From assembly GCA_044508835.1 (NCBI GenBank), contig JBIQHD010000001.1, positions 62,001 through 126,000 of the forward strand: a stretch of 64,000 nt of DNA, in the 5' to 3' direction. Numbering within the stretch: the first letter of the stretch is position 1; every line of letters starts with the position of its first letter. Positions 1-8,974 of the stretch are shown here, piece by piece. The notes beneath the pieces are model-generated. The model had not been told where the DNA came from. It saw only the letters and a program-made list of their open reading frames with translations, and did no database searches. The position numbers and the translations under genes are program-made. The DNA is from JAKFDI01 sp044508835 (GTDB lineage Bacteria > Pseudomonadota > Gammaproteobacteria > Burkholderiales > Burkholderiaceae_C).

Positions 1-146
1 TGCCGCGCGGCATCGCGGTGAGGCTCGCCCCGCGCGAGCACCTGCGCCACGAATGGCTGCCGCTGCGCGAGGCGGCCGACCGCTGCTTCTCCCCCTCCAA
101 CGCCGAGGCGGTGCTGCAGCTGCCCCGCTTCCTCGACCTGCCATGA
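1..146 (+). CDS. nudB: Dihydroneopterin triphosphate diphosphatase, 3' end (partial)
   Basis: This is the last 47 codons of a gene that begins before the window, read from base 3 and ending in TGA at 144-146. The visible tail has the EHLRHEWLPLREAADRC and SPSNAEAVLQLP stretches typical of the C-terminus of NudB-type Nudix hydrolases, which remove pyrophosphate from dihydroneopterin triphosphate in folate synthesis. The Nudix box itself lies outside the window, so the call rests on tail similarity and on the following EEP and clsB genes, a usual Burkholderiales order. Its stop overlaps the next start (ATGA). Confidence 0.72.
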   Translation, partial: PRGIAVRLAPREHLRHEWLPLREAADRCFSPSNAEAVLQLPRFLDLP

Positions 147-940
147 AGTCCACGCCCGCGCCGTTCGCCCCCTCCACGCTGATGAGCAGCACCCGGCTGC
201 GCGTGGCCACCTACAACATCCACAAGGGCGTGCGCGGCGTCGGCCCGCGCCGGCGGCTGGAGATCCACAACCTGGCGCTGGGCGTCGAGGCGCTCGACTC
301 CGACCTCGTGTTCCTACAGGAGGTGCGCTCGTCGAACCAGCGCGAGGCGCAGCAGTTCCCTGACACCATCGTCGGCTGGCCGCGCTCGCCGCAGGCCGAT
401 TTCCTCGCGCCGCTCGGCTACGACGTGGCCTACCGCACCAACGCGGTGACCAGGCACGGCGAGCACGGCAACGCGCTGCTCTCGCGCTGGCCGCTGGGCG
501 ACGTCGGCCACCACGACGTGTCGGACCACCGCTTCGAGCAGCGCGGCCTGCTGCACGTGCCGGTGCGGTGGAACGACGTGACGGTGCACGCCATCGTCGC
601 CCACCTGGGGCTGATGCATTCGAGCCGCGTGCGCCAGGTCGAGCGCATCGCCGCCTTCATCGACGGCGTGGTGCCGCGCGGCGAGCCCATCGTGCTGGCC
701 GGCGACTTCAACGACTGGGGCGAGAAGCTCGACGCGCCGATGACGCACATGGGCCTGCAGCGCGCGCAGTGCGAGGCCTCGCCGGTGCCGCGCACCTTCC
801 CGTCGCGGGTGCCGTTCTTCTCGCTCGACCGCATCTACCAGCGCGGCTTCCACTGCGTTTCCTGCCATGCGCCGCGCGGCACTTCGTGGGCGCGCATGTC
901 GGACCACCTGCCGCTGGTGGCCGAGCTCGAGTTCGCCTGA
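143..940 (+). CDS. Endonuclease/exonuclease/phosphatase (EEP) family protein
   Basis: The gene encodes a 265-residue metal-dependent hydrolase of the EEP (DNase I-like) superfamily. Visible motifs in order are TYNIHKG near the N-terminus, FLQEVR with the metal-binding Glu, HLGL, GDFNDW with the catalytic Asp/Asn pair, and a C-terminal SDHLPL with the catalytic His. The start at 143 overlaps the nudB stop (ATGA). An upstream in-frame ATG at 53 lies inside nudB and would add a low-complexity leader, so I reject it. There is no signal peptide. It precedes clsB, and a role on a phosphodiester of membrane lipid or nucleic acid is possible, but the substrate is unknown. Confidence 0.85.
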   Translation: MKSTPAPFAPSTLMSSTRLRVATYNIHKGVRGVGPRRRLEIHNLALGVEALDSDLVFLQEVRSSNQREAQQFPDTIVGWPRSPQADFLAPLGYDVAYRTNAVTRHGEHGNALLSRWPLGDVGHHDVSDHRFEQRGLLHVPVRWNDVTVHAIVAHLGLMHSSRVRQVERIAAFIDGVVPRGEPIVLAGDFNDWGEKLDAPMTHMGLQRAQCEASPVPRTFPSRVPFFSLDRIYQRGFHCVSCHAPRGTSWARMSDHLPLVAELEFA

Positions 941-992
941 ATGCGCGGCGGCGTGTCGCCCCACCGTCGCCTGCGCGCCGCGCGGCAGGCCG

Positions 993-2273
993 ATGGCTGA
1001 GACCCCGCCGCCGGCCACGCTGTGGCGCGCCCTGCCGCGCGCGCTGTTCACCGGCGGCAACGAGGTGCGGCTGCTGAGTGGCGGCGACGACATGTTCCCG
1101 GCGATGTGCGCGGCCATCGAGCGCGCGCACCACGACGTCTGGCTCGCCACCTACATCTTCCACGACGACGACAGCGGCCGGCAGGTGATGGCCGCGCTCG
1201 CCGCCGCCGCGCGCCGCGGCGTGCGCGTGCGCGTGGTGGTCGACGGCTTCGGCTCCAAGGCGACGCTCGGCCACCTGCGCGCGCAGCTCGAGCCGGCGGG
1301 CGTGGCGCTGGCCGTGTTTCGCCCCATCGGCCGCTGGTGGGACTGGATGCAGCCCGGCCAGATGCGCCGGCTGCACCAGAAGCTGTGCGTGGTCGACGGG
1401 CTCGACGCCTTCGTCGGCGGCATCAACATCCTCAACGACCGCTACGACCTGCGGCACGGCCTGGGCGACGCGCCGCGGCTCGACTTCGCCGTGCAGGTGC
1501 GCGGCGACGTGGCCCGCCCCATCGAGCAGGCCGCGCGCGCGGCGTGGACGCGCGCCTGGTTCGGCCGAGACTTCCGCGAGGAGATCGCGGCGCTCGCGCG
1601 CAGCGCCGAGCCCGTCGCCCGGCTGCGCAGCCTGCTGCGGCGCATGCGCATGCCCGGGCGGCGCGACCTGCGCATCGGCTTCGCCGACCTGCCGCCGGTG
1701 CAGGTCGCGTTCGTCGTGCGCGACAACCTGCGCCAGCGCCGCACCATCGAGCGCAGCTACATCGACGCCATCCGCGGCGCGCGCGAGCGCGTCGACCTGA
1801 TGTCGCCGTACTTCTACCCCGGCCACCGGTTCCGCCACGCGCTGCGCGACGCGGCCCGGCGCGGCGTGAAGGTGCGCCTGCTGCTGCAGGGCAAGCTCGA
1901 CTACCGCATCGCGGGCCTGGCCGCGCGCGTGCTCTACGACGAGCTGCTCGCCAGCGGCGTGCGCGTGTTCGAGTACACGCCGGCCTTCCTGCACGCCAAG
2001 GTGGCCGCGGTCGACGTCGATTGGGCGACGGTGGGCAGCTCCAACATCGACCCGCTGTCGCTGCTGCTCAACCTGGAGGCCAACGTCATCGTGCGCGACG
2101 CCGGCTTCAACGCCGCGCTGTCGCGCCGCTTCGAGGACGCCATCGCCCTGTCGCGCGAGGTGCGCAACGAGCACCTGGCGGGCAACAACTTCGGCTGGTT
2201 CCTGATCCGCGGCTTCGTGGCGTGGTGCGCGCACGTCTACCTGCGCATCGGCGGCGCCACAGGGCGGTACTGA
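993..2273 (+). CDS. clsB: Cardiolipin synthase B (phospholipase D family)
   Basis: This 426-residue protein carries two HKD phospholipase D motifs: HQKLCVVDG in the first half and HAKVAAVDVDWATVGSSN in the second. ClsB enzymes make cardiolipin by phosphatidyl transfer on the inner membrane, and this protein lacks the N-terminal transmembrane hairpin of ClsA, as expected for ClsB. The start at 993 begins MAETPPPATLW. An upstream ATG at 867 lies inside the EEP gene and gives a basic, unconserved leader. It probably shares a transcript with nudB and the EEP gene. Confidence 0.88.
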   Translation: MAETPPPATLWRALPRALFTGGNEVRLLSGGDDMFPAMCAAIERAHHDVWLATYIFHDDDSGRQVMAALAAAARRGVRVRVVVDGFGSKATLGHLRAQLEPAGVALAVFRPIGRWWDWMQPGQMRRLHQKLCVVDGLDAFVGGINILNDRYDLRHGLGDAPRLDFAVQVRGDVARPIEQAARAAWTRAWFGRDFREEIAALARSAEPVARLRSLLRRMRMPGRRDLRIGFADLPPVQVAFVVRDNLRQRRTIERSYIDAIRGARERVDLMSPYFYPGHRFRHALRDAARRGVKVRLLLQGKLDYRIAGLAARVLYDELLASGVRVFEYTPAFLHAKVAAVDVDWATVGSSNIDPLSLLLNLEANVIVRDAGFNAALSRRFEDAIALSREVRNEHLAGNNFGWFLIRGFVAWCAHVYLRIGGATGRY

Positions 2274-2283
2274 AGCGCCCGGC

Positions 2284-3411
2284 ATGCCGTCTGCTCCGCA
2301 TGCCCCGATGACCGACGCCCGCCCCAGCGACCTGATCGTCGAGCGCCCCGAGGGGCTGTACTGCCCGCCGGGCGGCTTCTACATCGACCCGTGGCGGCCG
2401 GTGGACCGCGCCGTCGTCACCCATGCCCACGCCGACCACGCGCGCGCCGGCCACGGCCACTACCTCGCCGCCGCGCCGGGCGAGGGCGTGCTGCGCGCGC
2501 GGCTGGGCGACATCGCGCTGCAGACGCTGGCCTACGGCGAGGCCATCGAGCACCACGGCGTGCGCCTGAGCCTGCATCCCGCCGGCCACGTGCTCGGCTC
2601 GGCGCAGGTGCGGCTGGCGCACGGCGGGCGCGTGTGGGTCGCCTCGGGCGACTACTTCGCCAGCGGCGCGGGCGACGACAACGCCACCTGCGCGCCCTTC
2701 GAGCCGGTGCGCTGCGACTGCTTCATCACCGAGTCGACCTTCGGCCTGCCCATCTACCGCTGGCGGCCGCAGCGCGAGGTGTTCGCGGACATCGACGCAT
2801 GGTGGCGCGCCAACGCCGACGGCGGCCGCGCCAGCCTGCTGATGGGCTACAGCTTCGGCAAGGCGCAGCGGCTGCTGGCGGGCGTGGATGCATCGATCGG
2901 GCCGATCGTCGTGCACGGTGCGGTGGAGCCGCTGAACCGCGCCTACCGCGCGGCCGGCGTGGCGCTGCCGCCCACCTTCAACGTCGCGGAGATCACCGAC
3001 AAGGCGCTGCTCAGGCGCGCGCTCGTGATCGCGCCGCCCTCGGTGCACGGCAGCGCCTGGGCGCGCCGCTTCGGCGAGGCGGGCGACGCCTTCGCCAGCG
3101 GCTGGATGCAGCTGCGCGGCGCGCGCCGCCGGCGCGGCATCGACCGCGGCTTCGTGCTCAGCGACCACGCCGACTGGCCCGGCCTGCAGCGCGCCATCGA
3201 GGCCACCGGCGCCGAGCGCGTGATCGTCACCCACGGCTACGAGGCGGTGATGGTGCGCTGGCTGTCGGACCAGGGGCTGGACGCCGGCGCCTTTCGAACG
3301 GAGTACGACGACGAGCGCGAGGACGCGGCCGCCGGCGAGGCGGTGCCGGCGCATCCCGGCGTGGAGCCGCCGCAGGAGGCCGGCGACACGGCGGCGGGGC
3401 CGGTGGCATGA
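2284..3411 (+). CDS. Ligase-associated MBL-fold DNA exonuclease
   Basis: The 375-residue protein is a metallo-beta-lactamase/beta-CASP-type nuclease of the ligase-associated exonuclease family (SNM1-like). Visible elements are the HAHADHA metal motif about 45 residues in, HPAGHVLGSAQV, SGDYF and a late THGYEA. Such enzymes trim DNA ends before sealing by the adjacent ligase. The start may be 2284 or the second Met at 2308. The stop overlaps the ligase start (ATGA), so the two are translationally coupled. The acidic, Gly/Pro-rich last 35 residues look like a disordered tail. Confidence 0.87.
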   Translation: MPSAPHAPMTDARPSDLIVERPEGLYCPPGGFYIDPWRPVDRAVVTHAHADHARAGHGHYLAAAPGEGVLRARLGDIALQTLAYGEAIEHHGVRLSLHPAGHVLGSAQVRLAHGGRVWVASGDYFASGAGDDNATCAPFEPVRCDCFITESTFGLPIYRWRPQREVFADIDAWWRANADGGRASLLMGYSFGKAQRLLAGVDASIGPIVVHGAVEPLNRAYRAAGVALPPTFNVAEITDKALLRRALVIAPPSVHGSAWARRFGEAGDAFASGWMQLRGARRRRGIDRGFVLSDHADWPGLQRAIEATGAERVIVTHGYEAVMVRWLSDQGLDAGAFRTEYDDEREDAAAGEAVPAHPGVEPPQEAGDTAAGPVA

Positions 3412-5102
3412 AGCAGTTCGCCGCGCTGTTCAACGCGCTCGACGCGAGCACGGCCACCACGGCCAAGGTGGCGGCGCTGCGTGCGTACTTCGACGCCGCG
3501 AGCGATGCCGACGCCGCCTGGGCCGTCTACTTCCTCGCCGGCGGGCGCCCGCGCCAGGTGGTGCCGACCGCGCTGCTGCGGGCGCTGGCCTGCCGCGCGG
3601 CGCGCATCGACGAGTGGCTGTTCGAGGAGTGCTACCAGGCCGTGGGCGACCTGGCCGAGACGATCGCGCTGGTGCTGCCGCCGCCTTCGCGCGAGAGCGA
3701 CGTGGGCCTGGCCGAATGGATCGAGGTGCGCCTGCTGCCGCTGCGCGAGGCCGGCATCGAGGCGCAGTCCGAACGCATCCTCGGCTGGTGGGACGAGCAG
3801 GGCACCGCCGGCCGATTCCTGCTCGCCAAGCTCGTCGGCGGCGGCTTTCGCGTCGGCGTGAGCCGGCTGCTGGTGCAGCGCGCGCTGGCCGCGCATGCCG
3901 GCATCGACGCCAAGCTCGTGGCCCAGCGCATGATGGGCTACACCGACAAGACGGTGCGGCCCACGGCCGGCGCGTACCGGGCGCTGCTGTCGACGGAGGC
4001 CGTGGCGGCGGGTTCTTCCGGCCAGCCCTATCCGTTCTTCCTCGCGCATGCGCTCGATGCGCTGCCGGCCGATTTCGCGCAGCGCATCGGCGAGCCGGCG
4101 GACTGGCTGGTGGAGTGGAAGTACGACGGCATCCGCGGCCAGCTCGTGCGCCGAGGCGGCCAGACCTGGGTCTGGTCGCGCGGCGAGGAGCTGGTGACCG
4201 AGCGCTTTCCCGAGCTGGTGGCGCTGGCGCTGCACCTGCCCGACGGCACCGTGCTGGACGGCGAGATCGTCGTCTGGAAAGACGACCGGCCAGCGCCTTT
4301 CAACCTGCTCCAGCAGCGCATCGGCCGCAAGATGCTCACGAAGAAGATCCTCGCCGACGCGCCGGTGGGCTTCATCGCCTACGACCTGCTCGAATGGCGC
4401 GGCGACGACCTGCGCGGCTGGCCGCAGCACGAGCGGCGCGCGCTGCTGGAGCAGGTGGCGGCGGCGCACGGGCTCACGGTGTCGCCGGTGGTGGCGGGCG
4501 ACACGTGGGACGAGCTGGCGGCGCTGCGGGCCGAGTCGCGCGCGCGCGGCGTCGAGGGCTTCATGCTCAAGCACCGCGCCTCGCGCTACGGCAGCGGCCG
4601 CACCAAGGCCGAGGGCACGTGGTGGAAGTGGAAGATCGACCCGCTGAGCGTCGACGCGGTGCTCATCTACGCCCAGGCGGGGCACGGCCGGCGCGCCAGC
4701 GTCTACACCGACTACACCTTCGCGGTGTGGAGCCGCGCGCCCGCCGATGCGGCCGAGGCGCAGGCGGTGGCGGAGGCCATCGCGGCCCGGCAGCCCGCCG
4801 AGCCGGGCGCGCTGCAGCTCGTGCCCTTCGCCAAGGCCTATTCCGGGCTCACCGACGAGGAGTTCCGCGAGGTCGACCGCGAGATCCGGCGCCACACGCT
4901 GGAGAAGTTCGGCCCGGTGCGCAGCGTGCGGCCGACGCTGGTGTTCGAGCTCGGCTTCGAGGGCATCAACCGCAGCACGCGGCACAAGAGCGGCATCGCG
5001 GTGCGCTTCCCGCGCATGCTGCGCATCCGCCACGACAAGCCGCTGCACGAGGCCGACACGCTGCAGGCGCTGGAGGCGCTGCTGGGGGACCGTTCGGGCT
5101 GA
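3408..5102 (+). CDS. ATP-dependent DNA ligase (cisplatin-damage-response type)
   Basis: This 564-residue ATP-dependent ligase belongs to the family paired with the MBL exonuclease. It has an N-terminal DNA-binding region, then the nucleotidyltransferase motif KYDGIRGQLV with the adenylated Lys, VLDGEIVVW (motif III), EGFMLKH (motif IV) and WWKWKIDPL (motif V), followed by an OB-fold. Bacterial ligases of this kind act in crosslink and strand-break repair beside the NAD-dependent LigA. In many genomes the locus also has an Lhr-Core helicase and a phosphoesterase, but here the plus-strand cluster ends with this gene. Confidence 0.9.
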   Translation: MKQFAALFNALDASTATTAKVAALRAYFDAASDADAAWAVYFLAGGRPRQVVPTALLRALACRAARIDEWLFEECYQAVGDLAETIALVLPPPSRESDVGLAEWIEVRLLPLREAGIEAQSERILGWWDEQGTAGRFLLAKLVGGGFRVGVSRLLVQRALAAHAGIDAKLVAQRMMGYTDKTVRPTAGAYRALLSTEAVAAGSSGQPYPFFLAHALDALPADFAQRIGEPADWLVEWKYDGIRGQLVRRGGQTWVWSRGEELVTERFPELVALALHLPDGTVLDGEIVVWKDDRPAPFNLLQQRIGRKMLTKKILADAPVGFIAYDLLEWRGDDLRGWPQHERRALLEQVAAAHGLTVSPVVAGDTWDELAALRAESRARGVEGFMLKHRASRYGSGRTKAEGTWWKWKIDPLSVDAVLIYAQAGHGRRASVYTDYTFAVWSRAPADAAEAQAVAEAIAARQPAEPGALQLVPFAKAYSGLTDEEFREVDREIRRHTLEKFGPVRSVRPTLVFELGFEGINRSTRHKSGIAVRFPRMLRIRHDKPLHEADTLQALEALLGDRSG

Positions 5103-5210
5103 GCCTGCCGAAGCCCGAACCCGTTCGTCCTGAGCTTGTCGAAGGGCCGGGCTGAGCTTGCCGAAGCCCTCGTTGCACGCTGGCACTTCGACAAGCTCAG
5201 TGCGAACGGT
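5091..5210. repeat. Intergenic CTTCGACAAGCTCAG-type inverted repeats
   Basis: The gap between the convergent ligase and pirin genes holds repeated units CTGAGCTTGTCGAAG (5130-5144) and its inverse CTTCGACAAGCTCAG (5186-5200), with degenerate copies at about 5098-5113 and 5152-5166. The unit is flanked by CCGTTCG / CGAACGG. The same family recurs near 14975, 32146 and 35956. Folding of opposed units would give a long hairpin, so a bidirectional transcription end is possible. Confidence 0.8.
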
Positions 5211-5218
5211 TTTCTCGC

Positions 5219-6097
5219 TCAGGCGAAAGCGCCCGCCTGGAAGTCCCGCACCGCCTGGAATATCTCTTCCTGCGTGTTCATCACGAACGGCCCGTACTGC
5301 GCGATGGGCTCGTTCAGCGGCTGGCCGGCGATCAGCAGCGCGCGCGCCGGCGCGTCGCCGGTGGCCTGCAGCACCACGCCGTCGCTGCCCGGCGTGTTGG
5401 CGAACAGGGCCATGCGCTGGCGCTCCACCGCCTTGTCGCCGATGCGAAGCGCGCCGCGGTACACGTAGACGAAGGCGTTGTGCGCCGCCGGCAGCCGCTG
5501 CTCGAAGCGCGCGCCGGGCGCGAGCTCGATGTCGAGGTAGAGCGGCCGGGTGGCCTCGCGCTGCACCGCGCCGGCCACGCCGTGGCTCTCGCCGGCGATG
5601 ACCTGCACCGTCACGCCTTCATGCGTGAAGCGCGGGATCTCGTCCGCCGGGATGTCGCGGTACCAGGGCGCACCCATCTTGTCCCGCGCCGGCAGGTTGA
5701 GCCAGAGCTGGAAGCCTTCCATGCGGCCGTCCTCCTGCTCCGGCAGCTCGCTGTGGACCACGCCGCGGCCGGCGGTCATCCACTGCACGCCGCCGTTCTG
5801 CAGCAGGCCCTCGTGGCCGGCCGAGTCGCGGTGGCGCATGCGCCCGGCGATCATGTACGTCACCGTCTCGAAGCCGCGGTGCGGGTGGTCGGGGAAGCCG
5901 CCGATGTAATCGTCCGGGTTGTCGGTGCCGAAGGCGTCCAGCATCAGGAAGGGGTCGAGCCGGCGCTGCAGCGGCTGCGTCAGCACCCGCGTGAGCTTGA
6001 CGCCCGCGCCGTCGCTCGTGGCCTGGCCGGTGACCAGGCGCTCGACGGCGCGCGGTTGCGAGACGGTGGCGGGAACGACGGCGGATGCGGTGCTCAT
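5219..6097 (-). CDS. Pirin family protein
   Basis: The 292-residue protein is a bicupin pirin. Metal ligands of the N-terminal cupin are visible in HPHRGFETVTY and GRGVVHSE, and the C-terminal pirin domain follows, ending near the AQYGPFVMNTQEE segment. Bacterial pirins have been described as quercetin dioxygenases or redox-responsive regulators, and the activity here cannot be told from sequence. It lies 29 nt behind azoR on the same strand and is probably co-transcribed with it under the divergent LysR gene. Confidence 0.9.
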   Translation of the reverse strand: MSTASAVVPATVSQPRAVERLVTGQATSDGAGVKLTRVLTQPLQRRLDPFLMLDAFGTDNPDDYIGGFPDHPHRGFETVTYMIAGRMRHRDSAGHEGLLQNGGVQWMTAGRGVVHSELPEQEDGRMEGFQLWLNLPARDKMGAPWYRDIPADEIPRFTHEGVTVQVIAGESHGVAGAVQREATRPLYLDIELAPGARFEQRLPAAHNAFVYVYRGALRIGDKAVERQRMALFANTPGSDGVVLQATGDAPARALLIAGQPLNEPIAQYGPFVMNTQEEIFQAVRDFQAGAFA

Positions 6098-6126
6098 GAA
6101 GTGCTCCTGATGAAGGTGAAAGCGGG

Positions 6127-6777
6127 TCAGACAGTGGCGGTCTCGGGCGCCGGCGCCTCGGCCGGGCGGCCCAGCACGGCGCCGATCTGCGCGCGCGCCT
6201 CGGCCAGCGCCCGGGCCTCGGCCTCGGGCCCCATGGCGATGCCTTCGGCGTAGATGAACTCGATGTCGGTCATGCCGAGGAAGCCCAGCACCGTGCGCAG
6301 GTAGGGCACTTGGCTGTCGGTGGGCGTGCCGCGGTAGATGCCGCCGCGCGTGAGCACGGCGTAGACCTTCTTGCCGCGCAGCAGCCCCTCGGGGCCGGCG
6401 GCGGTATAGCGGAAGGTCACCTGCGCGCGGGCGATGGCGTCGATCCAGTTCTTGAACTGCGTGGTCACGCCGAAGTTGTACATCGGCACCGCGAGCACCA
6501 CCACGTCGGCGGCGAACACCTGCGCGATCAGGGCGTCGTCCAGCGCCACGCGCTCCGCTTGGCTGGCAGTGCGCTGTTCCGCTGGGGTGAACAGCGCCTG
6601 CAGCGCGGCTTCGTCCAGGGCCGGGTGCGGCGCGCGCGCCAGGTCGCGCACCTGGACTTCGGCGCCGGGATGGGCGGCGGCCAGGCCGGCGACCAGCTCG
6701 TTGGCCAGGCGGGTGGAGTTCGAGCCCGCGCCGTCGGCGAAGGGGCGGGCGCTGGAGTTGATCTGCAGGATGTTCAT
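6127..6777 (-). CDS. azoR: FMN-dependent NADH-azoreductase
   Basis: This 216-residue flavodoxin-fold protein matches AzoR, which reduces azo bonds and quinones with NADH through FMN. Signature stretches are the N-terminal INSSARP with SNSTRLANEL for FMN phosphate, VPMYNFGVTTQFKNWIDAI, and TRGGIY. The length is close to the usual 200 residues. It is the first gene of the azoR-pirin unit and is divergent from a LysR regulator, an arrangement often seen for quinone-responsive detoxification. Confidence 0.9.
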   Translation of the reverse strand: MNILQINSSARPFADGAGSNSTRLANELVAGLAAAHPGAEVQVRDLARAPHPALDEAALQALFTPAEQRTASQAERVALDDALIAQVFAADVVVLAVPMYNFGVTTQFKNWIDAIARAQVTFRYTAAGPEGLLRGKKVYAVLTRGGIYRGTPTDSQVPYLRTVLGFLGMTDIEFIYAEGIAMGPEAEARALAEARAQIGAVLGRPAEAPAPETATV

Positions 6778-6862
6778 GGTGGGCGGTTCCTCGTGTCGGA
6801 TCGGATGGTGTCAATGTATTGATCCGAACCAGCCAAAAGAAGCCCATGGAATGGATTACATT

Positions 6863-6878
6863 GTTCCGATGAAGGAAC
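6863..6878. promoter_or_regulatory. Candidate LysR operator between azoR and its regulator
   Basis: A perfect inverted repeat GTTCC-N6-GGAAC lies in the 117-nt divergent region, just upstream of the LysR gene. Its size and the flanking T and A fit the T-N11-A style of LysR binding sites. The link to this regulator is inferred from position. Confidence 0.45.
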
Positions 6879-6894
6879 GATGAGGCCGCCCGCG

Positions 6895-7884
6895 ATGATC
6901 GAACCCAACGACCTGCTCCTGTTCGCCCGCGTGGCCGAGACCGGCTCCTTCAGCCGCGCCGCCGAGCGCCTGCGGCTGCCGAAGTCGACGGTGTCGCGCC
7001 GCATCGCGGCCCTGGAGCGGCAGCTCGGCGAGCGGCTGATGCAGCGCACCACGCGCAAGCTCGCGCTCACCGAGTTCGGCCTGGCGGTGCTCGACCATGC
7101 GCGCCAGGTGGCCGCCGAAGTGGACGGCGCGCTCGCCCTGGCGCTGCACCGCCAGGCCCGCCCGAGCGGCAAGCTGCGGGTGTCGATGCCGGGCGACTTC
7201 GCGAGCGTGAGCCTCGCGGACATGCTGGCCGGCTTCGTGCGCGACCACCCGGCCATCGAGCTGGAGCTGGACCTGACGCCGCGCCGGGTGGACCTCGTCG
7301 GCGAAGGCTACGACCTCGCCATCCGCATGGCCGACCGCCTGCCCGACGACACGCAGCTCAGCGCGCGGCGGCTGGCCGTCTTCACCACCGGCCTGTACGC
7401 GGCGCCCGGCTACCTCGCCGTGCACGGCGAGCCGCTGGCGCCCGAGGCGCTGGCCGACCTGCACGGCCTGCTGGTGCTCGGCCGCTCGGGCGAGCCGCTG
7501 CCCTGGACGCTGGAGCACGACGGCGTCCTGTGGTCGGGCATGCCGGCGCAGCGCACCGTCGCCAACTCGCCCGACCTGCTGATCCGCCTGGCCCGCGCCG
7601 GCGCCGGCGTGGCCGCTGTCGCCCACCACTTCGCCGAGCCGCACGTGCGCAGCGGCGAGCTGCGCCGGCTGCTGCCGCACTGGCAGCACCAGCCCTCGGT
7701 GGCCTGGGCCGTGTTCCCGGGGCGCCGGCTGATGCCGGCGAAGACGCGCGTCTTCCTCGACGCGCTGGGCGAGGTGCTGTCCGTCTCGCCGGAGGTGGAG
7801 GCGCAGTGCGTCGCGGCCGAACGGCGGGCGCGCGAGCGCGAGGTGGCCCAAGCCCTAAGCCAGTCCGGCGCGCAAGGCGGGTGA
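6895..7884 (+). CDS. LysR family transcriptional regulator (divergent from azoR-pirin)
   Basis: The 329-residue protein has an N-terminal winged helix (LLLFARVAETGSFSRAAERL...KSTVSRRIAALE) and a LysR substrate-binding domain. I chose the ATG at 6895 because GAGG sits nine bases upstream. The earlier ATG at 6880 has its purine-rich stretch too close. Divergence from azoR suggests that it controls the azoR-pirin pair in response to quinones or electrophiles, an inference from layout. Its last 30 bases overlap the convergent asparaginase gene. Confidence 0.88.
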   Translation: MIEPNDLLLFARVAETGSFSRAAERLRLPKSTVSRRIAALERQLGERLMQRTTRKLALTEFGLAVLDHARQVAAEVDGALALALHRQARPSGKLRVSMPGDFASVSLADMLAGFVRDHPAIELELDLTPRRVDLVGEGYDLAIRMADRLPDDTQLSARRLAVFTTGLYAAPGYLAVHGEPLAPEALADLHGLLVLGRSGEPLPWTLEHDGVLWSGMPAQRTVANSPDLLIRLARAGAGVAAVAHHFAEPHVRSGELRRLLPHWQHQPSVAWAVFPGRRLMPAKTRVFLDALGEVLSVSPEVEAQCVAAERRAREREVAQALSQSGAQGG

Positions 7885-8892
7885 GGCCGCCAGCCGGCCC
7901 ACCTCGAGGCCGTTGCAGTTGCGCAGCCCCGCGTCGCTGAAGCCGCGCATGAACGCGGCCTCGCCGTCGTCCAGCGGCAGCAGCGCCTCGATCGCCGCGG
8001 CCATCACCACCTCCGCCGCGCGGGCGTTGTTGCCGTCGTCGATCTTGATCGCCACGCCCAGCCCGCGCCCGGGCAGCGCCGCGCAGTACACGCCCTCGGC
8101 GCCGACCTTGCAGAACACGCGCTCGCCCAGGCGCTCCATCACCCGCGTGTCGAAGCGGCCGCTGCCGGCCACCATGAAGGGCGAGGCCGCCACCGCGGCG
8201 CGCAGCCGCCGCGCCGCGCGCGCATGGCCGTTGGCCAGGCCCGTGCCCGTGCCGAAGCGCGCGAAGGCAAGCGCCAGGCGGCGCAGCGGGATGGCGTAGG
8301 TCGGGATCGAGCAGCCGTCGGTGCCGCGCGGCGCCTTGGCGAGATCGACGCCGGTCGCGGCCTGCAGCGCCGCGCCCACCTCGTGCATCACCGGATGCTC
8401 GGCCGCCACGTAGCCGCGCATGTAGTCGCGCAGGCCGAGGCTGCCGCCGTGCAGCGCGCAGGCGAGGCACACGAAGCCCGCATGCTTGCCCGAGCAGTTG
8501 TTGTGCAGCGGGTTGGCCGCTTCGCCGCCGGCCGCCAGCGCCCGCGCGGCCTCGTCCAGCCGCGGCCAGTGCGTGCCGCATTCGAGCGCGCCCGTGTCGA
8601 CGCCGGCCTTGGCGAGCATGGCCTGCGCCGTGCGCACGTGCGCCGGCTCGCCGTTGTGCGAGGCGCAGGCGAGCGCCAGCTCGTCGTCGGTGAGGCGAAG
8701 GCGTTCGGCCGCGCCGCTTGCCACCAGCGGCAGGGCCTGCAGCGCCTTCACCGCCGAGCGCGGGAACACCGGGCGGTCGACGTCGCCGAGCGCGGCGAGC
8801 ACCGCCCCGTCGGCATCGACCACCGCCACCGCGCCGGCGTGCGCCGACTCCACCGCATCGCCACGCCACGCCTGCACCAGCACCGGGTTCAT
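7855..8892 (-). CDS. Asparaginase II family protein
   Basis: The 345-residue protein belongs to the asparaginase II family (RHI-type, thermolabile), unrelated to AnsA/AnsB. Typical stretches are FPRSAVKALQALP, ASHNGEP, HNNCSGKHAGF and TDGCSIPTYAIPL. These enzymes hydrolyse L-asparagine to aspartate and ammonia in the cytoplasm. The ATG at 8892 gives a normal family N-terminus, and longer in-frame reading upstream runs into the divergent transporter gene. The 3' end overlaps the LysR gene convergently by 30 bp. Confidence 0.87.
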   Translation of the reverse strand: MNPVLVQAWRGDAVESAHAGAVAVVDADGAVLAALGDVDRPVFPRSAVKALQALPLVASGAAERLRLTDDELALACASHNGEPAHVRTAQAMLAKAGVDTGALECGTHWPRLDEAARALAAGGEAANPLHNNCSGKHAGFVCLACALHGGSLGLRDYMRGYVAAEHPVMHEVGAALQAATGVDLAKAPRGTDGCSIPTYAIPLRRLALAFARFGTGTGLANGHARAARRLRAAVAASPFMVAGSGRFDTRVMERLGERVFCKVGAEGVYCAALPGRGLGVAIKIDDGNNARAAEVVMAAAIEALLPLDDGEAAFMRGFSDAGLRNCNGLEVGRLAASPALRAGLA

Positions 8893-8974
8893 CGTTGTCG
8901 CCACCTGTCGCCTCGATGGCGCAAGCGTAGCCGCGGCGAGCGGGCGGCGCGGCGAGAATGCCCGCTTTCGCCCC

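Noticed and set aside
3237..5186. 649-residue minus-strand frame opposite the ligase
   Set aside because: The translation is low in complexity with no motif, whereas the plus strand has all ligase motifs.
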